Position numbers and translations under genes: made by a program. A stretch of 5,151 nt of DNA from Desulfobacteraceae bacterium (GTDB lineage Bacteria > Desulfobacterota > Desulfobacteria > Desulfobacterales > Desulfosalsimonadaceae). Positions 5,028 to 5,151 of the stretch are shown here, one piece after another (the first letter of the stretch is position 1; every line of letters starts with the position of its first letter). The notes beneath the pieces are model-generated. The model was not told where the DNA came from, did no database searches, and saw only the letters and a list, made by a program, of their open reading frames with translations. The DNA lies in assembly GCA_021162325.1 (NCBI GenBank), contig JAGGYV010000270.1, forward strand, positions 1 to 5,151, in the 5' to 3' direction.

Positions 5028-5138
5028 TGTCATTCCGGCATGCTTCCCCGATAAAAACATTCGAGGACAAGCTTAGCCGGAATCTATGTTCGGAATAGCA
5101 CATAACTGGATTCCCGATAGAAACATTCGGGAATGACA
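5028..5138 (+). repeat. MITE-like element of a second family
   Basis: This 111-nt non-coding element has perfect 9-nt terminal inverted repeats, TGTCATTCC at 5028-5036 and GGAATGACA at 5130-5138. Two internal stem-loops fill it: ATTCCGGC (5032-5039) pairs with GCCGGAAT near 5075-5083, and ATTCCCGA (5110-5117) pairs with TCGGGAAT (5127-5134) around a 9-nt loop. A stretch of about 20 nt, CCCGATARAAACATTCGRGR, occurs twice (5047-5066 and 5113-5132). No transposase is present, so it would be mobilised in trans. Similar 'gtcattccggc...gggaatgac' elements are common in Deltaproteobacterial genomes as I recall them. No clear target duplication is visible. Confidence 0.75.
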
Positions 5139-5151
5139 AATCTGCTTTGGC

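Noticed and set aside
4957..5139. Minus-strand 60-codon ORF as a partner toxin gene
   Set aside because: It lies mostly within the MITE-like element and its stem-loops, and overlaps the antitoxin end; no toxin motif is visible.

Overview
The window is a stretch of bacterial chromosome carrying a compact metal or metal-chelate uptake locus, all on the + strand, set among short non-coding repeat elements. The genes suggest a Gram-negative anaerobe, most plausibly a sulfate-reducing Desulfobacterota (Desulfobacterales-like). They are a TonB-dependent outer-membrane receptor, an FmdE-family protein with a C-terminal zinc ribbon, and a BtuF/FecB-type periplasmic binding protein with its FecCD-type permease and ATPase. 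The palindromic and MITE-like repeats resemble those I associate with such genomes. The taxonomic call is inference from gene content and repeat style.

Layout: 1-330 is the C-terminal end of a TonB-dependent receptor. 331-504 holds a weak terminator-like hairpin and a MITE-like repeat (copy 1). 505-1122 is the FmdE-family protein. 1116-2276 is the substrate-binding protein, which starts at a GTG inside the end of fmdE. 2277-2655 is non-coding and carries a T11 tract and two 84-nt three-hairpin elements in exact mirror orientation. 2656-3735 is the permease and 3732-4487 the ATPase, with ATGA overlap. 4488-4793 is non-coding, with a heptamer tandem repeat, an inverted second copy of the MITE-like repeat and an extra hairpin. 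4794-5006 is a truncated CopG-type antitoxin. 5028-5138 is a third, different MITE-like element.

How it may work: the receptor would bring a chelated substrate across the outer membrane. The periplasmic protein would hand it to the permease/ATPase pair for ATP-driven import, and FmdE may handle a metal in the cytoplasm. The substrate cannot be read from the sequence. FmdE-type proteins take their name from the molybdenum/tungsten formylmethanofuran dehydrogenase operon, and the binding protein belongs to the broad family that includes molybdate, cobalamin, haem and siderophore binders. Molybdate/tungstate or another metal chelate is therefore a hypothesis.

The most notable structure is non-coding. 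The fmdE-ABC cassette is bracketed by inverted copies of one MITE-like repeat. A mirrored multi-hairpin element with compensated stem changes splits the operon between the binding protein and the permease. A toxin-antitoxin remnant lies between two repeats.
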